64,000 nt of DNA from Oscillospiraceae bacterium (GCA_018380115.1 JAGZUF010000009.1:62001-126000); one strand, 5' to 3'. Shown: positions 42,491-50,141, numbered from the stretch's first letter. Translations and numbers: made by a program. Notes: generated from the letters alone by a model not told the origin.

Positions 42491-42774
42491 TCTGCATGCA
42501 GAAGGCGCGCGGTGCAAAACGTGCGGGATGCCGCGCCGCAGGGTGCCCGCCGCCCCTGCACTGGTGAGCAGGGAGGAAATGGAAAAGATATGCGCGCCCT
42601 CCCGGTGGAAACGGCGGCCCGTCCCCTGTGTGCAGGTTTTGTGAAAACATGGGAAAACAAAAGGTTTTTGCCGCAGGGGTGTTTTCTTCGCGGCGCGCGT
42701 ATGATATGATAAAAAACAATCAGGTTATTGCTGGCCCTTCTGCCGGGCCGAATGCGGATATGGGAGGAAAACGG
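42491..42774. other. 284-base leader region of the YitT-family gene
   Basis: GC-rich, no convincing gene. A TATGATATGATAA motif near 42698-42711 is a probable -10 for the YitT gene. GGGAGG lies just before its start. Confidence 0.45.
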
Positions 42775-43650
42775 ATGCCGGTTGCAAAAAACGGGCCCGG
42801 CCGCCGCTGGCGGACGCTGGCTGTGGATATTTTGTACGACCTTGCGGGCAACGCACTGTATGCGGTGGCTATCTGCGTGTTTGCAAAGCATGCGCCCTTC
42901 GCCCCCAGCGGCGTATCAGGCCTTGCCGTCATCATGAATCATATCTGGAACGGGCTGCCTATCGGTACGCTCACGCTGGCGCTGAACGTGCCGATTGCAC
43001 TGGTAAGCTACCGGGTGGTGGGCAGGGCATTTCTTCTGAAAAGCCTGCGCACTATCCTGATTGGCACTCTGTTTGTGGACGTTCTGTTTGCACGCGTGCC
43101 AGCTTATACGGGCGACCCTCTTCTGGCGGCGCTGTTCATGGGCGTGTTTCTGGGCAGCGGGCTTGCGCTGGTGTATATGCGCGGGTCATCCACCGGCGGG
43201 GCCGATTTTCTGGTGATGGCGGCTAAAAAAAAGTTTCCATTTTTGTCTATGGGCCAGCTGGCTCTTGGCCTGAACGGCCTCATCATCCTGGGCAGCGGCC
43301 TTGCCTATCAAAGCCTGGACGCCGTGCTGTACGGTGCGGTGGCCACATTCACCTCATCCACTGTGATGGATAAGCTTTTATACGGTGCCGGTTCCGGCAA
43401 GCTGGCGCTTATCATTACTTCAAACGGAAAGGCAACGGCAGAGGCCATCAACCTGATGGTGCGGCGCGGCGCCACGCTGCTGCCCGCATACGGCGCATAT
43501 TCCGGCCAGCAGCGGGAGCTTCTGATGTGCGTGTGCTCGAAATCAGAGATATACAAAGTGCAAAGTGCGGCCCAGCGCATTGACCCGCAGGCGTTTATGA
43601 TGATTACAGAGGCCAGCGAGATATACGGCAACGGCTTCAAGACGTCATAG
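42775..43650 (+). CDS. YitT/DUF2179 family membrane protein
   Basis: 291 residues. Five or six N-terminal membrane helices (about 15-175) contain FAPSGVSGLAVIMNHIWNGLPIGTLTLALNVPIAL and the GGADFLVMAAKK motif of the YitT family. A C-terminal soluble DUF2179 domain (ALIITSNGKATAEAINLMVRRGATLLPAYGAYSGQQRELLMCVC, then DPQAFMMITEASEIYGNGF) ends the protein. The role is unknown. GGGAGG lies 7 bases before the ATG at 42775; earlier in-frame starts would include the promoter. Confidence 0.88.
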   Translation: MPVAKNGPGRRWRTLAVDILYDLAGNALYAVAICVFAKHAPFAPSGVSGLAVIMNHIWNGLPIGTLTLALNVPIALVSYRVVGRAFLLKSLRTILIGTLFVDVLFARVPAYTGDPLLAALFMGVFLGSGLALVYMRGSSTGGADFLVMAAKKKFPFLSMGQLALGLNGLIILGSGLAYQSLDAVLYGAVATFTSSTVMDKLLYGAGSGKLALIITSNGKATAEAINLMVRRGATLLPAYGAYSGQQRELLMCVCSKSEIYKVQSAAQRIDPQAFMMITEASEIYGNGFKTS

Positions 43651-43738
43651 CACGCACCTGCCAAGGCTGTGCATATTGCGAGACAAATTTACAGTGCCTT
43701 TTTTATGAAAAGAGGAATAACTGTACACACTGTAATTT

Positions 43739-43911
43739 TTGACAAAGTGCAAACTTTCAACATTTCCACAGAGTTTTACACTTTGTATAGCGTGTTTTCC
43801 CCGGCTTTCTGTTGAAAACCCTGTGGAAAGTGTTAAAAACCGCTGTTTTACAGGCAAAGTTTTCCACAGAAAAAAATACAGCAGGCAAAGTGGAATAACT
43901 TTCTGTTGAAT
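43739..43911. other. AT-rich cluster of DnaA-box-like sites and direct repeats
   Basis: ATTTCCACA (43762-43770), TGTGGAAAG (43822-43830) and TTTTCCACA (43860-43868) match the variants found in oriC. Direct repeats CTTTCTGTTGAA (43805-43816, 43900-43911) and GGCAAAGT (43853-43860, 43884-43891) lie among them. The whole gap 43651-44024 has no convincing gene; the leftward 120-codon frame over it lacks family features. Confidence 0.6.
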
Positions 43912-44024
43912 GGAAAAATTTCCCCTTGCTACTGTTTGTAATGCCGCCTGCGTGTGCAAGCGGGTGAATAATACAACAAAATCACAAAAGCGCCGCATGG
44001 CGCACATGAAAGGGATTTGAAAGA

Positions 44025-44684
44025 ATGAAATGGGTTGACAAACTGGAGCGCCGCTTTGGCCGCATCGCTATCCACGATTTGATGATGGCCATCGTTATTG
44101 GGCAGGCTGTAGTCTTTTTGGCTGAGTTTTTTATGCCGGGCCTAGGGATATGGAGTAAGCTTTCTCTCTATATGCCGGCTGTGCTGCAGGGCGAAGTGTG
44201 GCGCCTTATCACATTCATTTTTGTGCCCTCGGCCTCCACCCCCATCTCCCTTCTGCTTACGCTGTATTTGATGTGGCTCATCGGCCATACGCTGGAGCAG
44301 AGCTGGGGCGACTTCCGCTTCAATGTTTACTACCTTCTTGGTGTGTTGGGCGCCATTCTGGCGGCCGTCATCACCGGCTGGGGCACCACCTATTATCTGA
44401 ATCTGTCTTTGTTCTTTGCCTTTGCCATGCTGTACCCGGAAATGCGTCTGCTTTTGTTTTTCATCATTCCGGTAAAGATAAAGTGGCTGGCCCTGTTTGC
44501 CGGTGCCCTGTGCCTGTTCAGCCTGGTGTTCGGCGGCTGGGCCGAACGCCTGAGCGTGCTGTTCTCGCTTTTGAATTTTCTTTTGTTTTTCGGGGGCGAT
44601 TTCTGGCGCACGGCCAGGCAGGAACTGCGCTACGCCAAGAACCGCCGCGCGTGGCGCAATGCGAACCGGAACAATTGGCGCTGA
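44025..44684 (+). CDS. rhomboid-like membrane protein without the catalytic serine motif
   Basis: 219 residues with six or so hydrophobic segments. WRLITFIFVP, LYLMWLIGHTLEQSWGDFRFNVYYLLG and a preceding amphipathic start are rhomboid hallmarks. The GxSG motif expected in the fourth helix is absent (the segment reads YYLNLSLFFAFAMLYPEM), so it is probably a pseudoprotease. The C-terminus is basic and cytoplasmic (RTARQELRYAKNRRAWRNANRNN). AAGGGA lies 9 bases before the start. Confidence 0.75.
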   Translation: MKWVDKLERRFGRIAIHDLMMAIVIGQAVVFLAEFFMPGLGIWSKLSLYMPAVLQGEVWRLITFIFVPSASTPISLLLTLYLMWLIGHTLEQSWGDFRFNVYYLLGVLGAILAAVITGWGTTYYLNLSLFFAFAMLYPEMRLLLFFIIPVKIKWLALFAGALCLFSLVFGGWAERLSVLFSLLNFLLFFGGDFWRTARQELRYAKNRRAWRNANRNNWR

Positions 44685-44729
44685 GCGCGTTTTCCGGCTG
44701 AAAAGGGCTTTTTTGCCCGAAAAGCGATT

Positions 44730-44758
44730 TTGCGCGCGCGGCGCAAATATGTTATACT
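44730..44758 (+). promoter_or_regulatory. promoter of darA
   Basis: TTGCGC (44730-44735), 17-base spacer, TATACT (44753-44758) with TG two bases before. The roughly 100-base leader can fold: GGCG-AAGGGC near 44771 with GCCCTT-gcg-CGCC near 44842. Confidence 0.7.
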
Positions 44759-44867
44759 AAGCTCAAAGAGGCGAAGGGCAGCGCAAGCGGCCCCCGTCTT
44801 GCACACAAAACACTGCCGCACGCCCTTGCGCGCCGGCACAAAAAGGTTCCGACAGGGGGAACATATC

Positions 44868-45191
44868 ATGAAAATGATCACTGCAATCGTCAACAAGGAA
44901 GACTCTTCAGCCGTATGCCACGCGCTGACGAAAAACGGCTTCTCCGTAACCAAGCTTCCCACGCAGGGCGGTTTCCTGATGGCAGGGAACATGACGCTGC
45001 TGATCGGCACGGATGACGAAAAGGTGGACCAGTGTCTGGAGCTGATCGCCTCCTGTGCAAAGCAGCGCACAGAGGTGGTGCCCAGCACAGCCAGCTACGG
45101 AATAGGCGTCACCACGGCATACCCTTTGGAGGTGACAGTGGGCGGCGCGACGATTTTCGTCACCAATGTGGAGCGCTTTGAAAAACTGTAA
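44868..45191 (+). CDS. darA: cyclic-di-AMP receptor DarA (PstA/YaaQ family)
   Basis: 107 residues of the PII-like c-di-AMP-binding family: KMITAIVNKEDSSAVCHALTKNGFSVTKLPTQGGFLMAGNMTLLIGTDDEKVDQCLELIASCAKQRTE, with the family's TASYGIGVTTAYPLEVTVGGATIFVTNVERFEKL ending. The trimer senses c-di-AMP; its output is unknown in most Firmicutes. The ATG at 44868 follows AGGGGG. In Bacillus the order is tmk-yaaQ-yaaR-holB-yaaT; here holB follows directly and overlaps by 26 bases. Confidence 0.93.
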   Translation: MKMITAIVNKEDSSAVCHALTKNGFSVTKLPTQGGFLMAGNMTLLIGTDDEKVDQCLELIASCAKQRTEVVPSTASYGIGVTTAYPLEVTVGGATIFVTNVERFEKL

Positions 45192-46107
45192 CAGCACCCT
45201 GGGCCGCGCGCTTGGCGGCCTTCTGGGCAACGACGCCCTGAAAAGAGACCTTTCTGCGGCTCTGAGGGCCGGGCGGCTGGCGCACAGCGTGCTCCTTTGC
45301 GGGGAGCAGGGCATGGGCGCCGGCTTTGCCGCGCGTTGCCTAGCGGCAGATTTTCTGTACCCGGAGGGCGGCGCGCCGGCCGCTGCCGTACTGGAGGGGC
45401 GAAGCCCGGAAGTGCTGGCGCTGGAGGGCGAAGGGGCGTCCGGCCTCATTAAAATAGATGCGGTGCGTGCAGTGCGCCGCGCCGTGTACGACACGGCCCT
45501 CAGCGCTGCCGGGCGCGCGGTGCTGGTATATGGGGCCGAAAAGCTGAATGCGGCCAGCGCAAACGCCATGCTCAAGGTGATAGAAGAGCCGCCGGAAAAC
45601 GTGCTGTTTGTTTTCACCGCCGTCAGCGAGGCGGCGGTGTTGCCCACCATCCGCAGCCGGTGCAGTGTATATACGCTGGCGCCGCTGGCCCTGCCCGAAT
45701 GTGCAGCTGCCCTGGAACGGCTGGGCGCAAAGCCGCAGCAGGCGCACAGGCTTGCAGAAGTATTCGGCGGGCGGCTGGGCGAAGCGAAGGCATGCCTTGC
45801 CGATGAAAAGCGCGCCGATGCGCTGGCAAGGGCGGAGCGCATCGTTCTGGCGTGTGAAAAAAAAGATGCATACGCGGCCCTCTGCCTGCTTGCCCAGGAT
45901 GAAAAAGACCGTGCGGGCGCCAAAGCGGCACTTCACCTTGTTCGCTATGTGTGCGCCGCTGCGCTGGCAAAACGGGCAGGCGGCACAGTTTCCCCGCAGC
46001 GCGCCGCGCATTGTGCGGCGTGCGCAGGCGAAGCCATACGTCTGCTGGACGCAAACGCCAACCCGAAACTTGTGTTGACGCAGCTGGGCGCCCAGCTTGC
46101 CCGCTGA
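45166..46107 (+). CDS. holB: DNA polymerase III delta-prime subunit
   Basis: 313 residues. Delta-prime is the rigid clamp-loader subunit. Visible: LLGNDALKRDLSAALRAGRLAHSVLLCGEQGMGAG, a P-loop-like segment in which the lysine is lost, as allowed in delta-prime; VYGAEKLNAASANAMLKVIEEPPENVLFVFTAVSEAAVLPTIRSRC, the SRC sensor 1 block. The Cys residues of the zinc module seen in E. coli are not evident. The start is uncertain: ATG 45166 lacks a Shine-Dalgarno, while TTG 45178 has GGAG 4 bases before. Confidence 0.9.
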   Translation: MWSALKNCNSTLGRALGGLLGNDALKRDLSAALRAGRLAHSVLLCGEQGMGAGFAARCLAADFLYPEGGAPAAAVLEGRSPEVLALEGEGASGLIKIDAVRAVRRAVYDTALSAAGRAVLVYGAEKLNAASANAMLKVIEEPPENVLFVFTAVSEAAVLPTIRSRCSVYTLAPLALPECAAALERLGAKPQQAHRLAEVFGGRLGEAKACLADEKRADALARAERIVLACEKKDAYAALCLLAQDEKDRAGAKAALHLVRYVCAAALAKRAGGTVSPQRAAHCAACAGEAIRLLDANANPKLVLTQLGAQLAR

Positions 46108-46160
46108 AAAGGAAATAGAAAGGCTGAGCGGCCGGTGAAGCTGCTTGGAAAGGAATGTTC

Positions 46161-47024
46161 ATGACAAGTGTAATCGGTGTCCGCTTCAAAAAGGCGGGCA
46201 AAGTGTATTATTTTGCGCCAGGGCAGCTTGCCCCGGCCGTGGGGGATTATGTAATTGTAGAGACTGCGCGAGGCGAAGAATGCGGCGAAGTGGCAAAGCC
46301 TGTGCATGAGGTGCCGGACTCCAAAATATCAAAGCCTCTGCGCCCGGCCCTGCGCATGGCTGATGCTATTGACCTGCGCCGGATGGAAAAAAACCGCGCA
46401 GATGAAAAGCGTGCGTTCGACGTGTGCGCTGAGCGCATTGAAAAACACAAGCTGGATATGAAGCTTGTGGATGTGGAATATACGCTGGACCGAAGCAAAA
46501 TTTTGTTCTATTTCACTGCCGATGGCCGCGTGGATTTCCGAGACCTTGTGAAAGACCTAGCAGGCGTGTTCCACACGCGCATAGAGCTGCGCCAAATAGG
46601 CGTTCGCGATGAGAGCAAAATGCTGGGCGGGCTTGGCATTTGCGGCCAGCCCTTCTGCTGCAACCGTTTTTTGAAGGATTTTCAGCCTGTTTCCATCAAA
46701 ATGGCAAAAGCACAGGGCCTCTCCCTGAACCCGGCGAAAATATCGGGTTCGTGCGGACGGCTGATGTGCTGCCTTGCTTATGAACAGCCCGCTTATGAAT
46801 ATCTGAACAGCATTACTCCGGGTGTGGGCAGTGTTGTGAAAACCCCGGATGGCACAGGCGTTGTGACAGAGGTAAACGTCATCTCCGGCGTGCTGCGCGT
46901 GCGGCCGGATGCACCCGGCGCACCAGTGCGCAGCTATGCTAAGGAAGTGTGCGAATATATTCGCGGCGGCAAGCGCGTGCCCAAAAAACCTCAGCCAGAG
47001 CCTGAAATGCAGGGGCAGGAATAA
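46161..47024 (+). CDS. ricT: RicT/YaaT-like PSP1-domain protein
   Basis: 287 residues. The PSP1 domain (VGDYVIVETARGEECGEVAKPVHEV ... LVDVEYTLDRSKILFYFTADGRVDFRDLVKDLAGVFHTRIELRQIGVRDESKMLGG) and the Cys-rich GICGQPFCCNRFL and GSCGRLMCCLAYE segments identify YaaT. In B. subtilis RicT joins RicA and RicF in a complex with [4Fe-4S] clusters that aids RNase Y processing. The ATG at 46161 follows AAAGGA by 6 bases. It lies after holB as in Bacillus. Confidence 0.93.
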   Translation: MTSVIGVRFKKAGKVYYFAPGQLAPAVGDYVIVETARGEECGEVAKPVHEVPDSKISKPLRPALRMADAIDLRRMEKNRADEKRAFDVCAERIEKHKLDMKLVDVEYTLDRSKILFYFTADGRVDFRDLVKDLAGVFHTRIELRQIGVRDESKMLGGLGICGQPFCCNRFLKDFQPVSIKMAKAQGLSLNPAKISGSCGRLMCCLAYEQPAYEYLNSITPGVGSVVKTPDGTGVVTEVNVISGVLRVRPDAPGAPVRSYAKEVCEYIRGGKRVPKKPQPEPEMQGQE

Positions 47025-47030
47025 GCCCTC

Positions 47031-47058
47031 TTGCAAAATCTTCACTTTATGTTACAAT
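47031..47058 (+). promoter_or_regulatory. promoter of the ferredoxin gene
   Basis: TTGCAA (47031-47036), 16-base spacer, TACAAT (47053-47058) with TG before it (extended -10). Confidence 0.75.
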
Positions 47059-47082
47059 AAAAAAACGAAAGGGTAAAAGGCG

Positions 47083-47147
47083 GCTTTTGGCGAGAACCCA
47101 TTTTCTCGCCAAAAGCATGCCGGCAGCCTTTTCGCAGAAAGGCTGCC
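47083..47147 (+). ncRNA. double-hairpin leader of the ferredoxin mRNA
   Basis: Hairpin 1: GCTTTTGGCGAGAA (47083-47096) with TTCTCGCCAAAAGC (47103-47116), a perfect 14-bp stem. Hairpin 2: GGCAGCCTTT (47122-47131) with AAAGGCTGCC (47138-47147), 10 bp. Neither is followed by a T run, so they are not simple terminators; a stabilising or regulatory 5' leader is more likely. The call as structured RNA is an inference. Confidence 0.5.
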
Positions 47148-47225
47148 CTGCGCACCCGGTCCGCGTTTTCCGGGGCGCAAAGGGCGCAAATCACTTTTTA
47201 CAGCGCGGAGAAGGAAGGTTGTAGT

Positions 47226-47396
47226 ATGGCTTACAAAATCAGCGACGACTGCATCGCCTGTGGCACCTGTGCCGGTGTTTGCCCGGTGAATGCCATTTCG
47301 GAAGGCGACGGCAAGTATGTAATCGATGCGGACGCGTGCCTGGATTGCGGCACGTGCGCCGGCGAGTGCCCCGTAAGCGCGATCAGCGAGGGCTGA
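47226..47396 (+). CDS. 2[4Fe-4S] ferredoxin
   Basis: 56 residues with two CxxCxxCxxxCP cluster motifs: CIACGTCAGVCPV (Cys9 onward) and CLDCGTCAGECPV (Cys38 onward). The pseudo-two-fold symmetric repeat and the short length are those of clostridial-type ferredoxins, the low-potential electron carriers used by PFOR, hydrogenase and others. AAGGAAGG lies about 8 bases before the ATG. It has its own promoter, a structured leader and its own terminator, so expression is likely high and independent. Confidence 0.96.
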   Translation: MAYKISDDCIACGTCAGVCPVNAISEGDGKYVIDADACLDCGTCAGECPVSAISEG

Positions 47397-47419
47397 TCCC
47401 GCACAGAATGCATGAAAGA

Positions 47420-47455
47420 CGGGCGGGTGCGCACCCTGTGCACCCGCCCGCTTTT
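47420..47455 (+). terminator. terminator of the ferredoxin gene
   Basis: CGGGCGGGTGC (47420-47430) with GCACCCGCCCG (47440-47450), then CTTTTT. Confidence 0.93.
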
Positions 47456-47714
47456 TCATTTTGTAAAAACACGGCGCGAAATGAGTTGAAATGCATGTGT
47501 TTTGCGGATATGATATATGATAATAGTATATCCTGCCCATCTGCCGGAGAGGGCTGCGGCTTTAGTACCGCAGGCCCTTTGCGCAAAAGGCCTCGCCGCT
47601 TTGCGGCACATGTCCACTGGGCCTGTGCTGTGGCATCTGGGTCTTTTGCGTGGCTTGATTGGGAAAATGACACACGGCATAAAGCCTGCCGTGCAAGGGA
47701 AAGGGCGTGTTTTC

Positions 47715-48575
47715 ATGGCAGGAACCCTGTATCTGGTGGCAACGCCGATCGGTAACCTGGACGACATGACGCCGCGTGCGGCGGCGACATTTGCCAGTGC
47801 GGATTTTGTGGCGGCAGAGGACACCCGCGTGACGCTGAAGCTGCTGAACCATCTGGGGCTGAAAAAGCCAATGGTGAGCTATTATGAGCACAACCTGAAA
47901 GAGCGCGGCGAAATGATTCTTGCGCGCATTGAGGCGGGTGAAAGCTGCGCGCTGTGCTCGGACGCTGGCATGCCCGCCATTTCCGACCCCGGCGAGGTGA
48001 TTGTGCGGGACGCCCACGCCCGCGGCATCCGTGTGGTGCCTGTGCCGGGTGCAAGCGCGGCAGATACAGCGCTTATTGCTTCGGGGCAATGCACAGGGCG
48101 GTTTGTATTTGAAGGCTTTCTGCCCACCAACCGCCGTCAGAAGCGGGAGCGTCTGGCCGCCCTGCAGGCGGAACAGCGCACGGTTATCTTTTATGAGGCG
48201 CCGCACAAACTGCCCGCCACGCTGGCAGACCTGGAAGAGGCATTTGGGCCGTGCCGTCCGCTCACTATCTGCCGCGAACTGACAAAACTGCATGAAGAAA
48301 TATGCAAAACCACTATCGGAGAGGCAAATGCCTATTATAAACAGAATGCGCCGCGCGGTGAATTCGTGCTGGTAATGGCGGGTGCCCGGCCTACCCCGCA
48401 GCAGGCGGCGCCCACACTGGCACAGGCCGCAGCGCGGGCACAGGCCCTTGTGCAGGCGCAGGGTATGACGCTTTCTGCTGCGGCAAAACAGGCCGCGGCA
48501 GGCACGCCGTTTTCCAAAAGCGAAGTATATAGGGCGTGCTTGGACGGGACAGCACAGGAAGGAGGGGCAGAATGA
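47715..48575 (+). CDS. rsmI: 16S rRNA (cytidine-2'-O) methyltransferase RsmI
   Basis: 286 residues of the tetrapyrrole-methylase-like fold: GTLYLVATPIGNLDDMTPRAAATFASADFVAAEDTR, LCSDAGMPAISDPGEVIVRDA, VVPVPGASAADTALIASG, and EAPHKLPATLADL. RsmI 2'-O-methylates C1402 of 16S rRNA. The C-terminal part is Ala/Gln-rich, followed by FSKSEVYRACL. AAGGG lies 9 bases before the ATG. It overlaps the phosphodiesterase gene by ATGA. Confidence 0.95.
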   Translation: MAGTLYLVATPIGNLDDMTPRAAATFASADFVAAEDTRVTLKLLNHLGLKKPMVSYYEHNLKERGEMILARIEAGESCALCSDAGMPAISDPGEVIVRDAHARGIRVVPVPGASAADTALIASGQCTGRFVFEGFLPTNRRQKRERLAALQAEQRTVIFYEAPHKLPATLADLEEAFGPCRPLTICRELTKLHEEICKTTIGEANAYYKQNAPRGEFVLVMAGARPTPQQAAPTLAQAAARAQALVQAQGMTLSAAAKQAAAGTPFSKSEVYRACLDGTAQEGGAE

Positions 48576-49036
48576 AACTGCTGGTCGTATCGGATATCCA
48601 TGGGGACTATGACGCGCTGGAGCAGGCATACCATGCAGAAAAAAGTGTGGGTGCCGTGCTCTTTCTGGGCGACGGCATCCGTGAGGCCGAACGGTTTGAG
48701 GCCGCACATGGTCCTCTGCGCGTTTATATGGTGCGCGGCAACTGCGATTTTGCCTCAAATGCGCCCCTTCAGGGCTTATGCGCCTTTGAGGGCGTGCTGT
48801 TCCTGTATACACACGGCCACATGTATGGTGTGAAGGGCTCTTATCAGGCGCTGGCAGAGGCAGCGCAGGCCGCGCATACAGATGCTGCACTGTTTGGCCA
48901 CACGCATGTGCCCTTCTGTGGAGAGACGGACGGGCTGACGCTGTTCAACCCTGGCGCCCTGACGAACGGGCAGTACGGCGTGATTTATACAGACAATGGT
49001 AAGGCCCGCTTTGAGCACCGGTGCCTCGTGCGCTGA
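48572..49036 (+). CDS. YfcE/MJ0936-type phosphodiesterase
   Basis: 154 residues with the compact metallophosphoesterase pattern: LLVVSDIHGDYDAL, LFLGDGIREAE, MVRGNCD, LYTHGHMYG, ALFGHTHVPF and LFNPGALT. It belongs to the small YfcE/MJ0936 family acting on phosphodiesters. ATGA overlap with rsmI shows co-translation. Substrate unknown. Confidence 0.9.
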   Translation: MKLLVVSDIHGDYDALEQAYHAEKSVGAVLFLGDGIREAERFEAAHGPLRVYMVRGNCDFASNAPLQGLCAFEGVLFLYTHGHMYGVKGSYQALAEAAQAAHTDAALFGHTHVPFCGETDGLTLFNPGALTNGQYGVIYTDNGKARFEHRCLVR

Positions 49037-49053
49037 GGCAAAAAAGAAAAGGA

Positions 49054-49084
49054 AAAACCCCCGGCATGCGGAACCGGGGGTTTT
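49054..49084 (+). terminator. terminator after the phosphodiesterase gene
   Basis: AAAACCCCCGG and CCGGGGGTTTT around a GC loop. Confidence 0.9.
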
Positions 49085-49118
49085 CTCTTTTAAGGGGTAT
49101 CTCTCTTGGTGTGAGGAG

Positions 49119-49161
49119 GAATCATACAGAAAACGGATTGCGGCTTCCGTTTCTGTGATTC
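49119..49161. other. imperfect hairpin with an upstream AGGAGG
   Basis: GAATCATACAGAAAACGGA (49119-49137) pairs with TTCCGTTTCTGTGATTC (49145-49161), with two bulges. It lies between two terminators in a 210-base gap with no called gene. AGGAGG directly before it is not followed by a plausible start. Confidence 0.5.
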
Positions 49162-49245
49162 TTATTATAGGGGTCAATTTAGACAACGATATGACCTCTC
49201 TGTGAACAAAATGTAAATAGTAGAATGTTTTTGTGCCAAATTAAG

Positions 49246-49294
49246 AAAAATGCCGCGCCTTCCAGTGTATAACAGCTGAAAACGCGGCGTTTTT
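49246..49294 (-). terminator. terminator of the NERD-protein gene
   Basis: On the minus strand an AAAAACGCCGCG-type arm pairs with CGCGGCATTTTT (one mismatch, long loop), ending in a T run just after the stop codon at 49300. Confidence 0.6.
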
Positions 49295-49299
49295 GACCC

Positions 49300-49911
49300 T
49301 CAGGCTTTTTTCAGCCAGGCGCGCACGGCCCCGGCTGTTTTCTGAATATCCACACGCTTATCCTGTGTATATTTCGATTTATCCAGCAAAGTGCGGAACT
49401 CTTTTACCGTATAGTGGCCGGTGCTGCGCGGCAGAGCCAGCTGCGCTGAACGGTTTGTAAACACAACCGCCGCCTCTACCGGCACATTTTTCAACTTGGC
49501 ACTGAACAGCGCATCGCGCACAAGGCGGGTGTCGCGCTCTGCACGGCGCAGCGGGTTTTCAAAGCTTTGCCGTTTTTCGCCGCAAACCTGCAGCCACATG
49601 GCATCCCCTGCGGAACCGTAGATTTCGCCGCCCAGGCCCACGCATTTTACGCACAAAAGCCCAAATGTGCCCACAAGGATAAAGTCAAGGTCCGTCTCGG
49701 AGCCGTTTTTTTTCAGTACGGCGGGGGCGATCACCTCATATTGGTTCATGGCGGCCATACGCCGTGCAGCGGCCAGCGGCTTTTTGGCAGCGGCAGGCCC
49801 CTGCATGTCTTTCGGCTTTCGGTGCAGCACCTCCCGCTTGAATGTGAATAAATACAGAAAAACCAGGGCCGCAATGGCCAGTATCGTGAGAACTATGCTT
49901 GTAGGCTCCAA
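49300..49911 (-). CDS. NERD-domain protein with an N-terminal membrane anchor
   Basis: 203 residues. One membrane helix (SIVLTILAIAALVFLYLF, residues 4-22) is followed by a basic linker and a nuclease-related domain (LDFILVGTFGLLCVKCVGLGGEIYGSAGDAMWLQVCGEKRQSFENPLRRAERDTRLVRDAL). NERD relates to restriction-endonuclease-like folds; the usual D-x-Q/E-x-K pattern is degenerate (VKCVGLGG), so activity is doubtful. The TTG start at 49911 is chosen because GGAGG lies 7 bases upstream; a TTG at 49926 overlaps that ribosome binding site. Confidence 0.78.
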   Translation of the reverse strand: MEPTSIVLTILAIAALVFLYLFTFKREVLHRKPKDMQGPAAAKKPLAAARRMAAMNQYEVIAPAVLKKNGSETDLDFILVGTFGLLCVKCVGLGGEIYGSAGDAMWLQVCGEKRQSFENPLRRAERDTRLVRDALFSAKLKNVPVEAAVVFTNRSAQLALPRSTGHYTVKEFRTLLDKSKYTQDKRVDIQKTAGAVRAWLKKA

Positions 49912-50004
49912 AGCCGTAACCTCCAATAGGCCTTCCGCACAAAAAGCGGAAAACCGCTCATACTCTTTTCACAAGTATAGCAAAACTGTATCAAAAACAC
50001 AATC

Positions 50005-50064
50005 GGCCGCAGGGCGGAAAAAGTAAATTTATTATGAAGAAGAAAGAAAACGCACCCTGCGGCC
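50005..50064. repeat. 10-bp inverted repeat upstream of tRNA-Arg
   Basis: GGCCGCAGGG (50005-50014) and CCCTGCGGCC (50055-50064) are perfect complements with a 40-base AT-rich loop. Confidence 0.6.
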
Positions 50065-50141
50065 AATGCAAATGCCCTGACTTCGCAAAGTGTGAAAAAA
50101 AGATTAATAAAAATGTTGACAACCACCGTAAACAGTGCTAG
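50034..50141 (+). CDS. possible 35-residue Cys-rich peptide
   Basis: The frame from ATG 50034 to TAG 50141 encodes MKKKENAPCGQCKCPDFAKC... with five cysteines (9, 12, 14, 20, 35) and many lysines. It looks like a small metal-binding peptide. No good Shine-Dalgarno is seen (AT-rich AAGTAAATTTATT before the ATG), and its end overlaps the tRNA-Arg promoter. It could be real, a remnant, or chance. Confidence 0.35.
   Translation: MKKKENAPCGQCKCPDFAKCEKKINKNVDNHRKQC

Noticed and set aside
43645..44007. 120-codon minus-strand frame between the YitT and rhomboid-like genes
   Set aside because: It covers the DnaA-box-like AT-rich cluster, lacks a Shine-Dalgarno, and its composition looks like translated intergenic DNA.
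44685..44867. Small SRP RNA gene upstream of darA
   Set aside because: The leader folds, but the conserved SRP loop sequences are absent.
47517..47714. N-terminal extension of RsmI
   Set aside because: The in-frame extension runs through intergenic DNA; the conserved RsmI start and an AAGGG site define the ATG at 47715.
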